A stretch of 64,000 nt of DNA from Comamonadaceae bacterium (GTDB lineage Bacteria; Pseudomonadota; Gammaproteobacteria; Burkholderiales; Burkholderiaceae_C): positions 34,732 to 98,731 of the forward strand of contig JAIXOM010000011.1 in assembly GCA_027486755.1 (NCBI GenBank). The letters are read 5' to 3'. The translations under genes were made by a program, and so were the position numbers. Shown here in pieces: positions 1 to 10,272 of the stretch. The notes beneath the pieces are model-generated. The model saw nothing but the letters and a program-made list of their open reading frames with translations, ran no database searches and was not told the origin of the DNA. Every line of letters begins with the position of its first letter. Position 1 is the stretch's first letter.

Positions 1-1085
1 TTCTTGACTTCACGCAGGTAGTAGTTCTGGACGGGGTAGTGGTTGGTGTTGAACCTGAAGGCGCCGCGCACCGAGTCGAACTTGACCTCGCGAAACGCCT
101 TGCGCATCGCGTCCTTGTCGTTGATGTTGCCCTTGACGCTGCGAATGGCGGAGTCCAGGATGAGGGCGGTGTCATAGCCCTGCGCCGCATAAACGGTAGG
201 CAGGCGTTTGTAGGCTTTTTCAAACTCCGTAACGAATTTCTTGTTGGCCGGGTTGTTCAGGTCCAAGGCCCAGTGGGCGGTGTCCTGGATGCCCAGCATC
301 ACATCGCCGACGCCACGGCTGACGTCTTGGTCTGCGCCAAAGCCGGGCAGCACCAGACGGATGTCTTTATTCAGGCCGGCAGCCACGAATTGCTTGATGA
401 AGTTCACGCCCATGCCGCCGGGCAGGAAGGCGTACATCACTTCGGGCTTGGCGGCGCGGACCTGAGCCAGTTCGGCCGAGTAGTCGAGCTGGCCCAGCTT
501 GGTGTAGACCTCGTCAACCACCTTGCCTTTGTAAAAGCGCTTGAAGCCGGCCAGCGAGTCTTTGCCGGCCTGGTAGTTGGGCGCCATCAGGTAGGCGCTC
601 TTGAAGCCGCGGGTGGTGGCATGTTGGCCAGCCGCCTCATGGTAGGCGTCATTGGGCCAGGAAGCGGCGAAGAAGAAAGGATTGCAATCCTTGCCGGCCA
701 GCGGTGAGGGCGCCGCATTGGGGCTGATGTAAAACACTTTTTCATTGACCGCCTCGGGCAGGCCAGCCAACATGATGTTGGAGAAAACCACGCCGGTCAT
801 GAAGTCGACCTTGTCGCGCTTGACCATGCGCTCAAACAGTTGCTTGCCCACCTGCGGGTTGAATTGGTCGTCGCCGATGACCATCTCGACCGGAACCCCG
901 CCCAAGCTGCCGCCGTTGAGCTGCACGGCCAGATTGAAGGCATCGCGGATTTCTTCGCCGATGGCGCCGTTGGGGCCGGACAGGGTACTGACCAGGCCAA
1001 TCTTGACCTTGCTGACGGGTTGGGCAAAGGCAGAGGCCGCAGTCAGGGCAGCGGCCAGCAGGAAGGCCAGACGGAAGCTTTTCAT
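1..1085 (-). CDS. Branched-chain amino-acid-type ABC transporter substrate-binding protein (LivK-like), C-terminus cut by window edge
   Basis: The reading frame starts at ATG 1085 and runs off the left edge without a stop, so about 361 residues are visible. It begins with a clear Sec signal peptide (MKSFRLAFLLAAALTAASAFAQ) and continues with a type I periplasmic-binding fold typical of LivK/HAAT proteins: KIGLVSTLSGPNGAIGEEIRD near the N-terminus and the central LPGFGADQDVSRG segment. Such proteins capture amino acids or aromatic acids for Liv-type ABC transporters; the ligand cannot be told here. It is divergent from the oxidoreductase operon across about 210 bases that presumably hold both promoters. 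The permease and ATPase genes are not in the window. Confidence 0.9.
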   Translation of the reverse strand, partial: MKSFRLAFLLAAALTAASAFAQPVSKVKIGLVSTLSGPNGAIGEEIRDAFNLAVQLNGGSLGGVPVEMVIGDDQFNPQVGKQLFERMVKRDKVDFMTGVVFSNIMLAGLPEAVNEKVFYISPNAAPSPLAGKDCNPFFFAASWPNDAYHEAAGQHATTRGFKSAYLMAPNYQAGKDSLAGFKRFYKGKVVDEVYTKLGQLDYSAELAQVRAAKPEVMYAFLPGGMGVNFIKQFVAAGLNKDIRLVLPGFGADQDVSRGVGDVMLGIQDTAHWALDLNNPANKKFVTEFEKAYKRLPTVYAAQGYDTALILDSAIRSVKGNINDKDAMRKAFREVKFDSVRGAFRFNTNHYPVQNYYLREVK

Positions 1086-1296
1086 CAAGTTCTCCAGGTT
1101 CGGGTTGTCGACTTTTTGCGACGAATTTTCAAAGTGGCAATTCTGGTCCGGGAGGTGGGTTCCGGACCCGAGGGTTTCCACCGAATCGGCGCTTTATTTT
1201 GCCCTCCTTTGGTGCGGGGCTTAAGCCAGGGGAAGGCAGAAGGCCCTACGCGAAATCCATTAGCGCGAAGCATTTAGGCACAGTTACAGTCGGAGC

Positions 1297-3432
1297 ATGG
1301 CAGAAAGATCATTCAAACAAGAGGTCCAAAAACTCAGGCTTGGCGAAGGCCAGACCTTCCAGGGCGAGGGCATATTGGCGGTGACCAAGGCCTTGCTGCA
1401 GTCTGGGGTGTCTTATGTGGCGGGCTATCAGGGCGCGCCCATTTCGCACCTGATGGATGTGCTCACCGACGCCAACGACATCCTGGCCGATCTGGGCGTG
1501 CATTTCGAGCACAGCGCCAGCGAGGCCACCGCTGCCGCCACCCTGGCCGCGTCGGTCAACTACCCCTTGCGTGGGGCGGTGACCTTCAAGTCCACCGTCG
1601 GCACCAATGTGGCCAGCGACGCGCTGGCCAATCTGGCCTCCGGCGGGGTGCGCGGCGGGGCCATGCTGATCGTCGGCGAGGACTACGGCGAGGGCTCGAG
1701 CATCATGCAGGAGCGCTCGCATGCCTTTGCGATGAAGTCGCAGGTCTGGCTGCTCGACCCCCGGCCCAATTTGCCGTCCATCGTGCGCATGGTGGAAAAA
1801 GGCTTTGAGTTGTCGGAGGCCAGCCACACGCCGGTCATGCTCGAGTTGCGCATCCGAGCCTGCCATGTGCACGGGCGTTTTCAGACCAAGGCCAACCAGC
1901 GGCCGGCCTTTAGCCTCAAGGACGCGATCGAGCGGCCCCAGCGCGATACCTCGCGCATCGTGCTGCCGCCTTCGAGCTATCTGCACGAGCAGGAAAAAAT
2001 CAGCCAGCGCTGGCCGGCGGCACTGAATTTCATTCGCGAGCACGGGCTCAATGAACTGTTCTCACCGCAGGCCAGCGATATCGGCATCATCGTCCAAGGC
2101 GGCCTGTACAACGGCGTGCTGCGCGCCTTGCAGCTGCTCGGTCAGGCCGATGTGTTTGGCCAGACCCAGGTGCCGCTGTATGTGCTGGGCGTGACCTACC
2201 CGCTGCTGGACGATCAGGTGCTGGCGTTTTGCGAAGGCAAGCGTTCGGTGCTGGTGGTGGAAGAAGGTCAGCCCGATTTCATCGCGCAAAACATCCACAC
2301 CATCTTGCACCGCGCCGGCAGCGCCACCCGGGTGCACGGCAAGGACATGCTGCCCATGGCCGGTGAATACACCGGGGCGGTTTTGCTCAAGGGCCTGGGT
2401 GAGTTCCTGCGCTCGCAAACAAGGTCGGTGGTGCCTGTGGCAACGGCGCCGGCCCTGCCAGCGGTATCGGCCGCCATTGCCCAGGTACAGCCGCGACCGC
2501 CCTCGTTTTGCACCGGCTGTCCGGAGCGGCCCATCTTCACCGCGCTCAAGATGCTGGAGAAGGAACTCGGTCCCCGCCATGTCAGCGCCGACATCGGCTG
2601 CCACCTGTTTTCCATCCTGCCGCCTTTTCACATCGGTGCGACCACCATGGGGTATGGCTTGGGCTGGGCCGGCGCTTCGGCCTTCAACACCCCCGAGACC
2701 GATAGGCGCAGCCTGGCCATCATGGGCGACGGCGGCTTCTGGCACAACGGCCTGACCAGCGGTGTCGGCAATGCGGTTTTCAACAAGACCGACAACGTGC
2801 TGCTGGTGGTCGACAACGGCTATTCGGCGGCCACTGGCGGGCAGGACATCCTCTCCTCCAAAGCCAGCAATGCCATCCGCAGCACCAACAACCCGATTGA
2901 AAAGGCGGTGCGCGGCGTTGGGGTGAACTGGGTGCGCACGGTCACCCACACCTACAGCCTGGCCGACATGAAGCAGGCCCTGCGCGAGGCCATGACCACG
3001 CCTGAGCGCGGCCCCAAGGTGGTGGTGGCGCAAAGCGAGTGCATGCTCAACCGGCAGCGCCGCGAGCGACCGCTGCGGCGCCAGAAGATCGCCTCCGGAG
3101 AGCGGGTGGTGCGCGAGCGCTTTGGCGTAGATCCCGATACCTGCACCGGCGACCGCTCCTGCATACGCCTGTCGGGCTGCCCCTCGCTGACCATCAAGCC
3201 CAACCCGGACCCGCTGCGCACCGACCCGGTCACCACCGTGATCGACAGCTGCGTGGGCTGCGGCCTGTGCGGTGAGGTGGCCCATGCGGCGGTGCTCTGC
3301 CCCTCGTTTTACCGCGCCGAGCTGGTGAGCAACCCCAGCGCCTGGGAGCGCTGGATGGGCCGGCTGCGCAGCGGCGTGATCGGCTGGCTGCAGCGGCGCA
3401 TCGAGCGCAGGCTCGAAGGCATCGCAGCATGA
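1297..3432 (+). CDS. iorA: Indolepyruvate:ferredoxin oxidoreductase, alpha (TPP/Fe-S) subunit
   Basis: 711 residues. This enzyme class oxidatively decarboxylates aryl 2-oxoacids such as indolepyruvate to acyl-CoA with reduction of ferredoxin. Seen: an N-terminal pyruvate-oxidoreductase domain (GYQGAPISHLMDVL near residue 40), a CTGCPERP motif at 405-412, a thiamine-diphosphate GDGG at 477-480 followed by NGLTSGVGNAVFNKTDN, and a C-terminal ferredoxin-like domain. In the latter, the first cluster motif reads C616-TG-D619-RS-C622-IRLSG-C628-P, with Asp where a canonical motif has Cys; the second, C652, C655, C658 and C668-P, is complete. The stop overlaps the start of the beta subunit (ATGA). 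The alpha/beta split matches archaeal Ior, whereas many proteobacterial homologues are one long chain. Confidence 0.88.
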   Translation: MAERSFKQEVQKLRLGEGQTFQGEGILAVTKALLQSGVSYVAGYQGAPISHLMDVLTDANDILADLGVHFEHSASEATAAATLAASVNYPLRGAVTFKSTVGTNVASDALANLASGGVRGGAMLIVGEDYGEGSSIMQERSHAFAMKSQVWLLDPRPNLPSIVRMVEKGFELSEASHTPVMLELRIRACHVHGRFQTKANQRPAFSLKDAIERPQRDTSRIVLPPSSYLHEQEKISQRWPAALNFIREHGLNELFSPQASDIGIIVQGGLYNGVLRALQLLGQADVFGQTQVPLYVLGVTYPLLDDQVLAFCEGKRSVLVVEEGQPDFIAQNIHTILHRAGSATRVHGKDMLPMAGEYTGAVLLKGLGEFLRSQTRSVVPVATAPALPAVSAAIAQVQPRPPSFCTGCPERPIFTALKMLEKELGPRHVSADIGCHLFSILPPFHIGATTMGYGLGWAGASAFNTPETDRRSLAIMGDGGFWHNGLTSGVGNAVFNKTDNVLLVVDNGYSAATGGQDILSSKASNAIRSTNNPIEKAVRGVGVNWVRTVTHTYSLADMKQALREAMTTPERGPKVVVAQSECMLNRQRRERPLRRQKIASGERVVRERFGVDPDTCTGDRSCIRLSGCPSLTIKPNPDPLRTDPVTTVIDSCVGCGLCGEVAHAAVLCPSFYRAELVSNPSAWERWMGRLRSGVIGWLQRRIERRLEGIAA

Positions 3433-4931
3433 GCGGCGCAGCCAACAGCGATCCGTTGATCACCCTGGCCATCATGGCCATGGGCGGCGAGGGCGGCGGC
3501 GTCTTGGCCGACTGGCTGGTCGATCTGGCCGAGCACAACGGGTATCTGGCGCAAACCACCTCGGTGCCCGGGGTGGCCCAGCGCACTGGCGCGACCATCT
3601 ATTACCTGGAAATGTTCCCGCTGGCCCAATTGCCCGAGGGCCGTCAACCGGTGATGGCGCTCAGCCCCTTTCCGGGCGCGGTGGACATGGTGGTGGCCTC
3701 CGAGCTGATGGAGGCCGGCCGGGCCCTGCAGCGCCAGCTGGTTCACCCCGAGCGCACCACCCTGATTGCCTCGACCCACCGCGTCTATTCCATGGCCGAG
3801 CGCACCGCCTTGGCCGATGGCCGGGTCGACGCGGCCCAGCTGCTGGCAGGTGCGCAGCAGGCGGCTCGCCAATTCATCGGCGCCGACTTTGCCGAGCTGG
3901 CCGAAGCCAGCGGCAGCCCGATCGGTGCGGCCCTGTATGGCGCGGTGGCGGCCAGCGGCCGCTTGCCATTTACGCGGGCGCAGTATGAAGCCACCATCGA
4001 GCGCAGCGGCGTGGGCGTGGCCGCCAGCCTTAAAGCCTTTGCCGCTGGATGGCAGGCGGCGCAAGCCGGCGCATCACCCCCTGCGGTTCGGCCGGCCCTG
4101 GCCGAACTGCCCGCGGTCGGGCCGCGCCTGAGCGAGCTGGCCCAGCGTGCCCGGCAGCTACCGGCGGCGGCGCAGGCGACGATCTTGCACGGCCTGATGC
4201 GCCTGACCGATTACCAGGGCGAGGCCTATGCCCGGCTGTATTTGCAGCGCCTGGAGCAATTGCAGACGCGCGCGCCGGCCACGCCGCAGGGCGAGGCGGT
4301 GCTGGTCGAGACCGCGCGCCACCTGGCGCTGTGGATGGCCTACGAGGACACGGTGCGGGTGGCCGACCTCAAGACCCGGCGCAGCCGCTTTGAACGGGTC
4401 GGCCAGGAGGTGCGACTCGATGAGGCGCAGCAGCTGCACATCAATGAGTTTTTGCACCCCCGCCTGGAGGAAGTGGCCGACACCTTGCCCGCTGCCTGGG
4501 GCCGCTGGCTGCTGGGCAGCGCCTGGGCGCGCCGCTTGCTGGCCCCTTTGATCGACCGCGGCCGGGTGGTGCGCACCAGCTCCCTGCGTGGGTTTTTGTT
4601 GCTCTACGCCGTGGCCAGCCTGCGCCGCTGGCGGCCGCGCTCGCTGCGCTACCAGGTCGAGCAGCAGCGCATCGAGGCTTGGTTGGCCGATATGGCGCGT
4701 CTGCTGCCCGGCCAGGCTGAGCTCGCGCTGGAAGTGGCGCGGGCGCAGCAGTTGGTCAAGGGCTACGGGGATACCCACGCCCGCGGCTGGCGGCATTTTG
4801 AAATGATCATGAATCAGCTCAGCCCCTTGGCCGGGCGCGCCGACGCGGCCAGCCGCCTGCGGGCCTGGGTGGCGGCGGCATTGGCTGACGACAGTGGCCA
4901 GACTCTGAAGCAGGCCATGCAGCAGAGCTGA
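3429..4931 (+). CDS. iorB: Indolepyruvate oxidoreductase, beta subunit with long C-terminal extension
   Basis: 500 residues, much longer than the roughly 200 of archaeal IorB. The N-terminal part is the gamma-type domain of 2-oxoacid:ferredoxin oxidoreductases: MAMGGEGGGVLADWL near residues 17-30 and TSVPGVAQRTGATIYY at 44-59, which is characteristic of indolepyruvate enzymes. Residues from about 210 on are an Ala/Arg/Leu-rich helical extension of the sort found at the end of fused proteobacterial indolepyruvate oxidoreductases; its role is unknown to me. The start codon overlaps the alpha-subunit stop, so the two are translationally coupled, and the TRAP binding protein begins 34 bases downstream. 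Confidence 0.85.
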   Translation: MSGAANSDPLITLAIMAMGGEGGGVLADWLVDLAEHNGYLAQTTSVPGVAQRTGATIYYLEMFPLAQLPEGRQPVMALSPFPGAVDMVVASELMEAGRALQRQLVHPERTTLIASTHRVYSMAERTALADGRVDAAQLLAGAQQAARQFIGADFAELAEASGSPIGAALYGAVAASGRLPFTRAQYEATIERSGVGVAASLKAFAAGWQAAQAGASPPAVRPALAELPAVGPRLSELAQRARQLPAAAQATILHGLMRLTDYQGEAYARLYLQRLEQLQTRAPATPQGEAVLVETARHLALWMAYEDTVRVADLKTRRSRFERVGQEVRLDEAQQLHINEFLHPRLEEVADTLPAAWGRWLLGSAWARRLLAPLIDRGRVVRTSSLRGFLLLYAVASLRRWRPRSLRYQVEQQRIEAWLADMARLLPGQAELALEVARAQQLVKGYGDTHARGWRHFEMIMNQLSPLAGRADAASRLRAWVAAALADDSGQTLKQAMQQS

Positions 4932-4944
4932 TCACCTTCATTGA

Positions 4945-5937
<993 letters not shown>

Positions 5938-5943
5938 GCGTCG

Positions 5944-6474
5944 GTGCTCCAGTCCCTTGATGCGCTGTGGGCCCGCTTGCTGGCCGGCCTGGCGATGCTC
6001 GGTTGCCTGCTGCTGCTGGCCATGATGCTCATCATCGTGGCCGATGTGGCCCTGCGCAACCTGGCGCCCACTGAATTGGCGCGCGCCCTGGCCTGGAGCA
6101 ACGAGGTCTGCGAGGCCATGCTGCTGCTGGTGACCCTGTGCGTAGCGCCCTGGTTGCTGCGCCAGGGCCAGCACATCAGGGTCGATATCTTGCTGCAGCC
6201 GCTGCCGCCGCGCTGGGCCTGGCTGCTGGAGTGGCTGGGCGACCTGATCGGCCTGGCCACCTGCCTGGTCCTGATGGTGGTGTCGGCAAAGGCGACGCTG
6301 GCCAGCCATGCCTCGGGGGCGCTGAGCATCAAGACCCTGGTCACGCCCGAGTGGTGGATCCTGGCGCCGCTGCCTGTGGCTTTTGCCCTGCTCTCGGTGG
6401 AAATGCTCTGGCGCATGCACAGGCTCTGGCGCGCTGAACGCGGGCCGCGCAACGATGCGGTCAGCGCTGCCTGA
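5944..6474 (+). CDS. TRAP transporter small permease (DctQ family)
   Basis: 176 residues from a GTG start, six bases after the binding-protein stop. Four hydrophobic segments are visible, beginning with ARLLAGLAMLGCLLLLAMML near residue 10; the pattern LRNLAPTELARALAWSNEVCEAMLLLV with the conserved Trp-Ser/Asn-Glu around the second helix, and the GQHIRVDIL motif between helices, are typical of DctQ. The protein pairs with the large permease in the inner membrane. No ATG in frame precedes the first helix, which is why GTG is chosen. Confidence 0.87.
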   Translation: MLQSLDALWARLLAGLAMLGCLLLLAMMLIIVADVALRNLAPTELARALAWSNEVCEAMLLLVTLCVAPWLLRQGQHIRVDILLQPLPPRWAWLLEWLGDLIGLATCLVLMVVSAKATLASHASGALSIKTLVTPEWWILAPLPVAFALLSVEMLWRMHRLWRAERGPRNDAVSAA

Positions 6475-6487
6475 GGCTCGATAGACG

Positions 6488-7801
6488 ATGCTGAGCTGGA
6501 CTGTTGCCGCCTGGTTGCTCCTCGGGGGCTCGACCGCGCTGCTGCTCATAGGCATGCCGGTGGCGTTGACCTTTCTGGCGGTCAACCTGGTTGGCGCCTG
6601 GCTTTACATGGGCGGCGAGGTCGGCCTGGTGCAACTGGCGCGCAGCAGCGTTAGCTCGGTGGCCGCTTTCGCCCTCACGCCCATCCCCCTGTTTGTGCTG
6701 ATGGGCGAGGTGCTGTTTCACACCGGCCTGGCGCACAAGGTGATTGAGGGCATAGACCGGCTGATCACCCGCGTACCGGGCCGTCTGGCGGTGGTGGCGG
6801 TGGTGGCGGGCACGGTGTTTTCGGCCATCTCGGGCTCGACCATTGCGACCACAGCGATGCTGGGCTCGCTGATGGTGCCGGTGATGCTGGCGCGCGGCTA
6901 CCATGCGACGCTGGCCACCGGCCCCATCATGGCCATCGGCGCGGTCGACATGCTCATCCCGCCCTCAGCGCTCACCGTCTTGCTGGGCTCGCTGTCGGGC
7001 ATTTCCATTTCAAAGCTCTTGCTCGGCGGCATCGTGCCTGGGCTGATCCTGTCGCTGGCTTTCATTGCCTGGATCGTGCTGCGGGTGCGGCTCAATCCGG
7101 CGCTGGCACCTGAAGACAGCAATGCTCCGACTTATCACGGCTGGGAGCGCTGGCATTTGCTTGTGGCCTATGTATTGCCCACGCTGTCGATTTTTGTGGT
7201 GGTGGTGGGCGCGCTGGCTGCCGGCTGGGCCACGCCCACCGAATGCGCCGCCCTTGGCGCATTCGCCACCCTGGTGTTGGCCGCGCTTTACCGGCGCCTG
7301 AACTGGCCGGCCTTGAGGCAGGCGCTGATGGGCACCGCCGGCATTTCCGGCATGATTTTGTTCATCATCCTGGGCGCCACCACCTTTGCGCAGTTGCTGT
7401 CGTTTTCGGGCGCGAGCAACGGCCTGGTGCAGGGCATCATTGGTCAGGGCTGGTCCAAAGAGGCCATCGTGGTGGGCATGATGGCCTTGCTGATTTTTCT
7501 GGGGCTGTTTGTCGATCAAGTCAGCATGATGATGATCACGCTGCCCATCTTCATGCCCATCGTCAGCAGCCTGGGGATAGACCCGGTCTGGTTCGGCGTG
7601 ATGTTCCTGATCTGCATGCAGCTCGGTTTGCTGCTGCCGCCGCACGGCCTGCTGCTGATGACCATGCGCGGCGTGGCCCCGCCCGAGGTGCGCACGGTAC
7701 AGATTTTTCAGGCGGTTACGCCCTATGTGCTGATGAGCATCGCCTTGCTGGTGGCGGTGTTCTTCTGGCCGGCGATTGCGACTTGGTTGCCCGGGCTTTG
7801 A
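6488..7801 (+). CDS. TRAP transporter large permease (DctM family)
   Basis: 437 residues, the usual DctM size (about 425-440), with around twelve hydrophobic segments. Landmarks are PLFVLMGEVLFHTGL, FSAISGSTIATTAMLGSLMV, GAVDMLIPPSALTVLLG, and ATPTECAALGAFATLVL in the second half, the last being the [12 protein letters not shown] motif of the family. It is the Na+-coupled membrane channel subunit. It ends the iorA-iorB-dctPQM unit; all genes read the same way with gaps of 0-34 bases, so a single transcript is likely. Confidence 0.93.
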   Translation: MLSWTVAAWLLLGGSTALLLIGMPVALTFLAVNLVGAWLYMGGEVGLVQLARSSVSSVAAFALTPIPLFVLMGEVLFHTGLAHKVIEGIDRLITRVPGRLAVVAVVAGTVFSAISGSTIATTAMLGSLMVPVMLARGYHATLATGPIMAIGAVDMLIPPSALTVLLGSLSGISISKLLLGGIVPGLILSLAFIAWIVLRVRLNPALAPEDSNAPTYHGWERWHLLVAYVLPTLSIFVVVVGALAAGWATPTECAALGAFATLVLAALYRRLNWPALRQALMGTAGISGMILFIILGATTFAQLLSFSGASNGLVQGIIGQGWSKEAIVVGMMALLIFLGLFVDQVSMMMITLPIFMPIVSSLGIDPVWFGVMFLICMQLGLLLPPHGLLLMTMRGVAPPEVRTVQIFQAVTPYVLMSIALLVAVFFWPAIATWLPGL

Positions 7802-7805
7802 TGGC

Positions 7806-7844
7806 GCGCTGTTAGGTCGCGCTGTTAGATCGCCCGGTTAGGCT
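7806..7844 (+). repeat. Three imperfect 13-base tandem repeats after the TRAP operon
   Basis: GCGCTGTTAGGTC, GCGCTGTTAGATC and GCCCGGTTAGGCT follow each other without a gap, starting a few bases after the permease stop. The first two differ at one base. No function is evident; slippage or a remnant of a duplicated 3' end are both possible. Confidence 0.55.
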
Positions 7845-7899
7845 GGGATGTCAGACCGCTCAGTGGGCCCGCTTGCCGTGCGGACCCGGAGCCGCCAGC

Positions 7900-8871
7900 T
7901 CACTCCGGCGTGATCCCAGCGCGTTTGACCGCCACACCCCATTTGATGGTCTCGCTGCGGATAAAGGCGGTGAATTGCTCGGGGCTGCTGCCCACCGGAT
8001 CGGCGCCGGCCTTGGACAGGGTCTCACGCACATCCGGCAGTGCCAGAACCTTGGCGATTTCTTCCTGCAGACGCTTGAGCACGGCCGGTGGCGTGCCAGC
8101 CGGCGCGACCAGGCCGGTCCAGCCGCTGACCGCCACGCCGGGGTAACTGGTTTCGGCCATGCTGGGAATGTCGGGTGCGGCGGCCGAGCGCTGGGGCTGG
8201 CCGACGGCCAGGGCGCGCAGCTTGCCGGCCTTGACTTGGGCCAGCAAGGCCGGCATGGTGCCGAAGATGAAGTCCACCTGCCCACCCAGCAGGTCGTTAA
8301 TGGCCGGCGCCTCGCCTTTGTAGGGCACGTGCAGCATGTTCACGCCCGCTGCATCGGCCAGCAGTTCTGCCGCCAGTTGCGATTGATTGCCTATGCCCGC
8401 CGAGGCAAAGCGCACGCTGCCGGGCTTGGCTTTGGCCGCGCTGATCAGATCGGCCACGCTCTTGTAGGGCGAGGCGGTGTTAACCACCAGCAAAAACGAG
8501 ATCGAGGTGGTTTGCGTCACCGGCGCAAAGTCGCGCAGGGTCTCGTAGGGCACTTTTTTGTAAATGTGCTGGTTGATGGTCAGCGCGCTGGGCGAGGTCA
8601 TCAAGAAGGTGTGGCCGTCGTTGGCGCGGGCTACCGCCTCGCCGGCAATCATGCCGTTGGCGCCGGCGCGGTTGTCGATCACCACCGGCTTGCCCAGGGC
8701 CTCACCGAGCTTCTGGCCGATCAGGCGGGCGGCAATGTCTATGCTGCCGCCGGCCGACTGCGAGACCACGAACTTCAGGGGCTGACTGGGCCAGGCGGTT
8801 TGCGCGTGGGCGGTGGCGGCGGCCAGGCACAGGGCCAGGGGGACGAGCAGGCGTTTTGCCGTGGTAGTCAT
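7900..8871 (-). CDS. Bug/TctC-family periplasmic tricarboxylate-type binding protein
   Basis: 323 residues: Sec signal peptide (LLVPLALCLAAATAHA), then WPSQPLKFVVSQSAGGSIDI, a variant of the WPxKPIxxxVPxxAGGxxDxxAR signature of Bug proteins, IDNRAGANGMIAGEAVARA, and HVPYKGEAPAINDLLGGQVD. These are extracytoplasmic receptors, named for Bordetella, massively expanded in Burkholderiales and often orphaned from any TctAB permease, as here. AAGGAAA precedes the ATG. It is followed upstream (on this strand) by an MmgE/PrpD gene, 24 bases away, suggesting co-transcription. Ligand unknown. Confidence 0.9.
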   Translation of the reverse strand: MTTTAKRLLVPLALCLAAATAHAQTAWPSQPLKFVVSQSAGGSIDIAARLIGQKLGEALGKPVVIDNRAGANGMIAGEAVARANDGHTFLMTSPSALTINQHIYKKVPYETLRDFAPVTQTTSISFLLVVNTASPYKSVADLISAAKAKPGSVRFASAGIGNQSQLAAELLADAAGVNMLHVPYKGEAPAINDLLGGQVDFIFGTMPALLAQVKAGKLRALAVGQPQRSAAAPDIPSMAETSYPGVAVSGWTGLVAPAGTPPAVLKRLQEEIAKVLALPDVRETLSKAGADPVGSSPEQFTAFIRSETIKWGVAVKRAGITPE

Positions 8872-8895
8872 TGCAGTTTCCTTGCAGGGTGGGTT

Positions 8896-10257
8896 TTAGG
8901 GGCTAAAGTCGACCAGTTGGCTCACATCCGGGCAGTTGTCGATGTCCAGCAGGGCCCGGTGCAGTTGCTCGGCCCGCGCCGCGCCCCACAGAGGCACAGC
9001 CAGGTCCTGGTATTTGCGTGCCAGCGCTGCGGCCGGGTGTGGGCGCTGCGGCTCGCCGCTGGTGATGTGGCAGGCGCCTTCGATGACACGGCCATCGCGC
9101 AGCGTAAGGCGCAGGTCTACCCTTTGCAGGGCCGGGTATTGCGCGGTCAAGTCGGGCGCCTCGACCACATGCACGCGCCGCGCCAGCGCCCGCACCTCAG
9201 GGTCGGCAACGGCCTCGTCGGAAAAAGCCGCCAGCCCGTCGCGCCCGCCCACCAGCAAGGTCGCCAACGCAAACGGGATTGAAAAACGGGTGCCGAACCA
9301 GTCGGTCGGTTCTTGCTGTGAGAGAAAGGCGGCCAGCTTGTAGGCCCGCACATCGATGCGCTCGATGTCGGCGGGTGCCAGCGGGCCGCCCAGCCGGGCC
9401 AGCGCATCGTGCAGGGCGTCGATGGCCGAATGGGCGTAGCGGGCGGTGGGGTAGAGCTTGAGATAGCCTTCGAGCAGCAGCCAGCGCTGGCCGAGTTCGG
9501 CCACCGCCACCTGGGGTGAAAAGCCCTCGCCCAAAACCAGGCTGAAGGTGGTGTTGACCCCGTCGCTGGGGCCGGTAAAGCCTGCCTCGACCATGCGCAG
9601 GGCCATAGGCCCCATGAAGCCGCTGTGGCCGGCATACCAGTTGCGCACCGTGGCCCCATTGAGCATGGTGTGACGGTTGGTGGCCATGCAGCACGACGCT
9701 GCCAGGCTGGCCAGCTCGCGCAATCGACCAGGCGCCAGGCCTGCGAGCCGGGCGCAGGCCAGGGCCGAGCCGACCACGCCGAAGGTGCCGTGCGGGTTGA
9801 CGATCAAACGGGTCTGGGTGGCCATGCCTATGCGGGCCACCACCTCGTATGACAGGGCGATGGCCGCCAGCAGGGCGCTGCCGCTCAAGCGGCGTTCCTG
9901 CGCCAGAGCGAACGCGGCCGGGATCACCTGTATGCCCGGATGGCCATTGGCTAAAAAGTTGCCCTCGTCATAGTCCAGCCAGGCACCGGCAATGCCATTG
10001 AGCATGGCGGCGTTGATGCGCTCGGCGCTGCGGCCGCTGCCAATCACCCAGGCTCGACCGGCCCCGTCCTGGCCGGCCAGTTGGGTCTGGGTCAGCACCA
10101 TCAGGGGGGGCTGGCGCATGCCCCAGGCGATCACCGGCAGGGTGTCGATCAGGATCTCGCGGGTGCGCGCCAGCACCGCAGGCGGGATGGCCTGTGCCGG
10201 CGTCTGCCCGACAAAGCGGGCCAGCGCATCCAGATAGTCGCCTGCCGTATCGCTCAA
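8896..10257 (-). CDS. MmgE/PrpD family protein (paralogue 1)
   Basis: 453 residues from a TTG start, 15 bases after the stop of the neighbouring Bug gene. The family includes 2-methylcitrate dehydratase PrpD, cis-aconitate decarboxylase and iminodisuccinate epimerase. Family landmarks are LDYDEGNFLANGHPGIQVIPA, YEVVARIG, HPHGT-like NPHGTFGVVGSALA, and GATVRNWYAGHSGFMGP. Conservation of these segments supports an active dehydratase, epimerase or decarboxylase, but the substrate is not deducible; no propionate (prpBC) genes are nearby, so it should not be called PrpD. It resembles the gene at 11339-12703 closely in the same motifs. Confidence 0.85.
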   Translation of the reverse strand: MSDTAGDYLDALARFVGQTPAQAIPPAVLARTREILIDTLPVIAWGMRQPPLMVLTQTQLAGQDGAGRAWVIGSGRSAERINAAMLNGIAGAWLDYDEGNFLANGHPGIQVIPAAFALAQERRLSGSALLAAIALSYEVVARIGMATQTRLIVNPHGTFGVVGSALACARLAGLAPGRLRELASLAASCCMATNRHTMLNGATVRNWYAGHSGFMGPMALRMVEAGFTGPSDGVNTTFSLVLGEGFSPQVAVAELGQRWLLLEGYLKLYPTARYAHSAIDALHDALARLGGPLAPADIERIDVRAYKLAAFLSQQEPTDWFGTRFSIPFALATLLVGGRDGLAAFSDEAVADPEVRALARRVHVVEAPDLTAQYPALQRVDLRLTLRDGRVIEGACHITSGEPQRPHPAAALARKYQDLAVPLWGAARAEQLHRALLDIDNCPDVSQLVDFSP

Positions 10258-10272
10258 AGCCGTGCGGGGCTT

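Noticed and set aside
8896..10257. Naming the MmgE/PrpD genes prpD (2-methylcitrate dehydratase)
   Set aside because: No propionate-cycle neighbours and the family has several activities, so only the family name is used.
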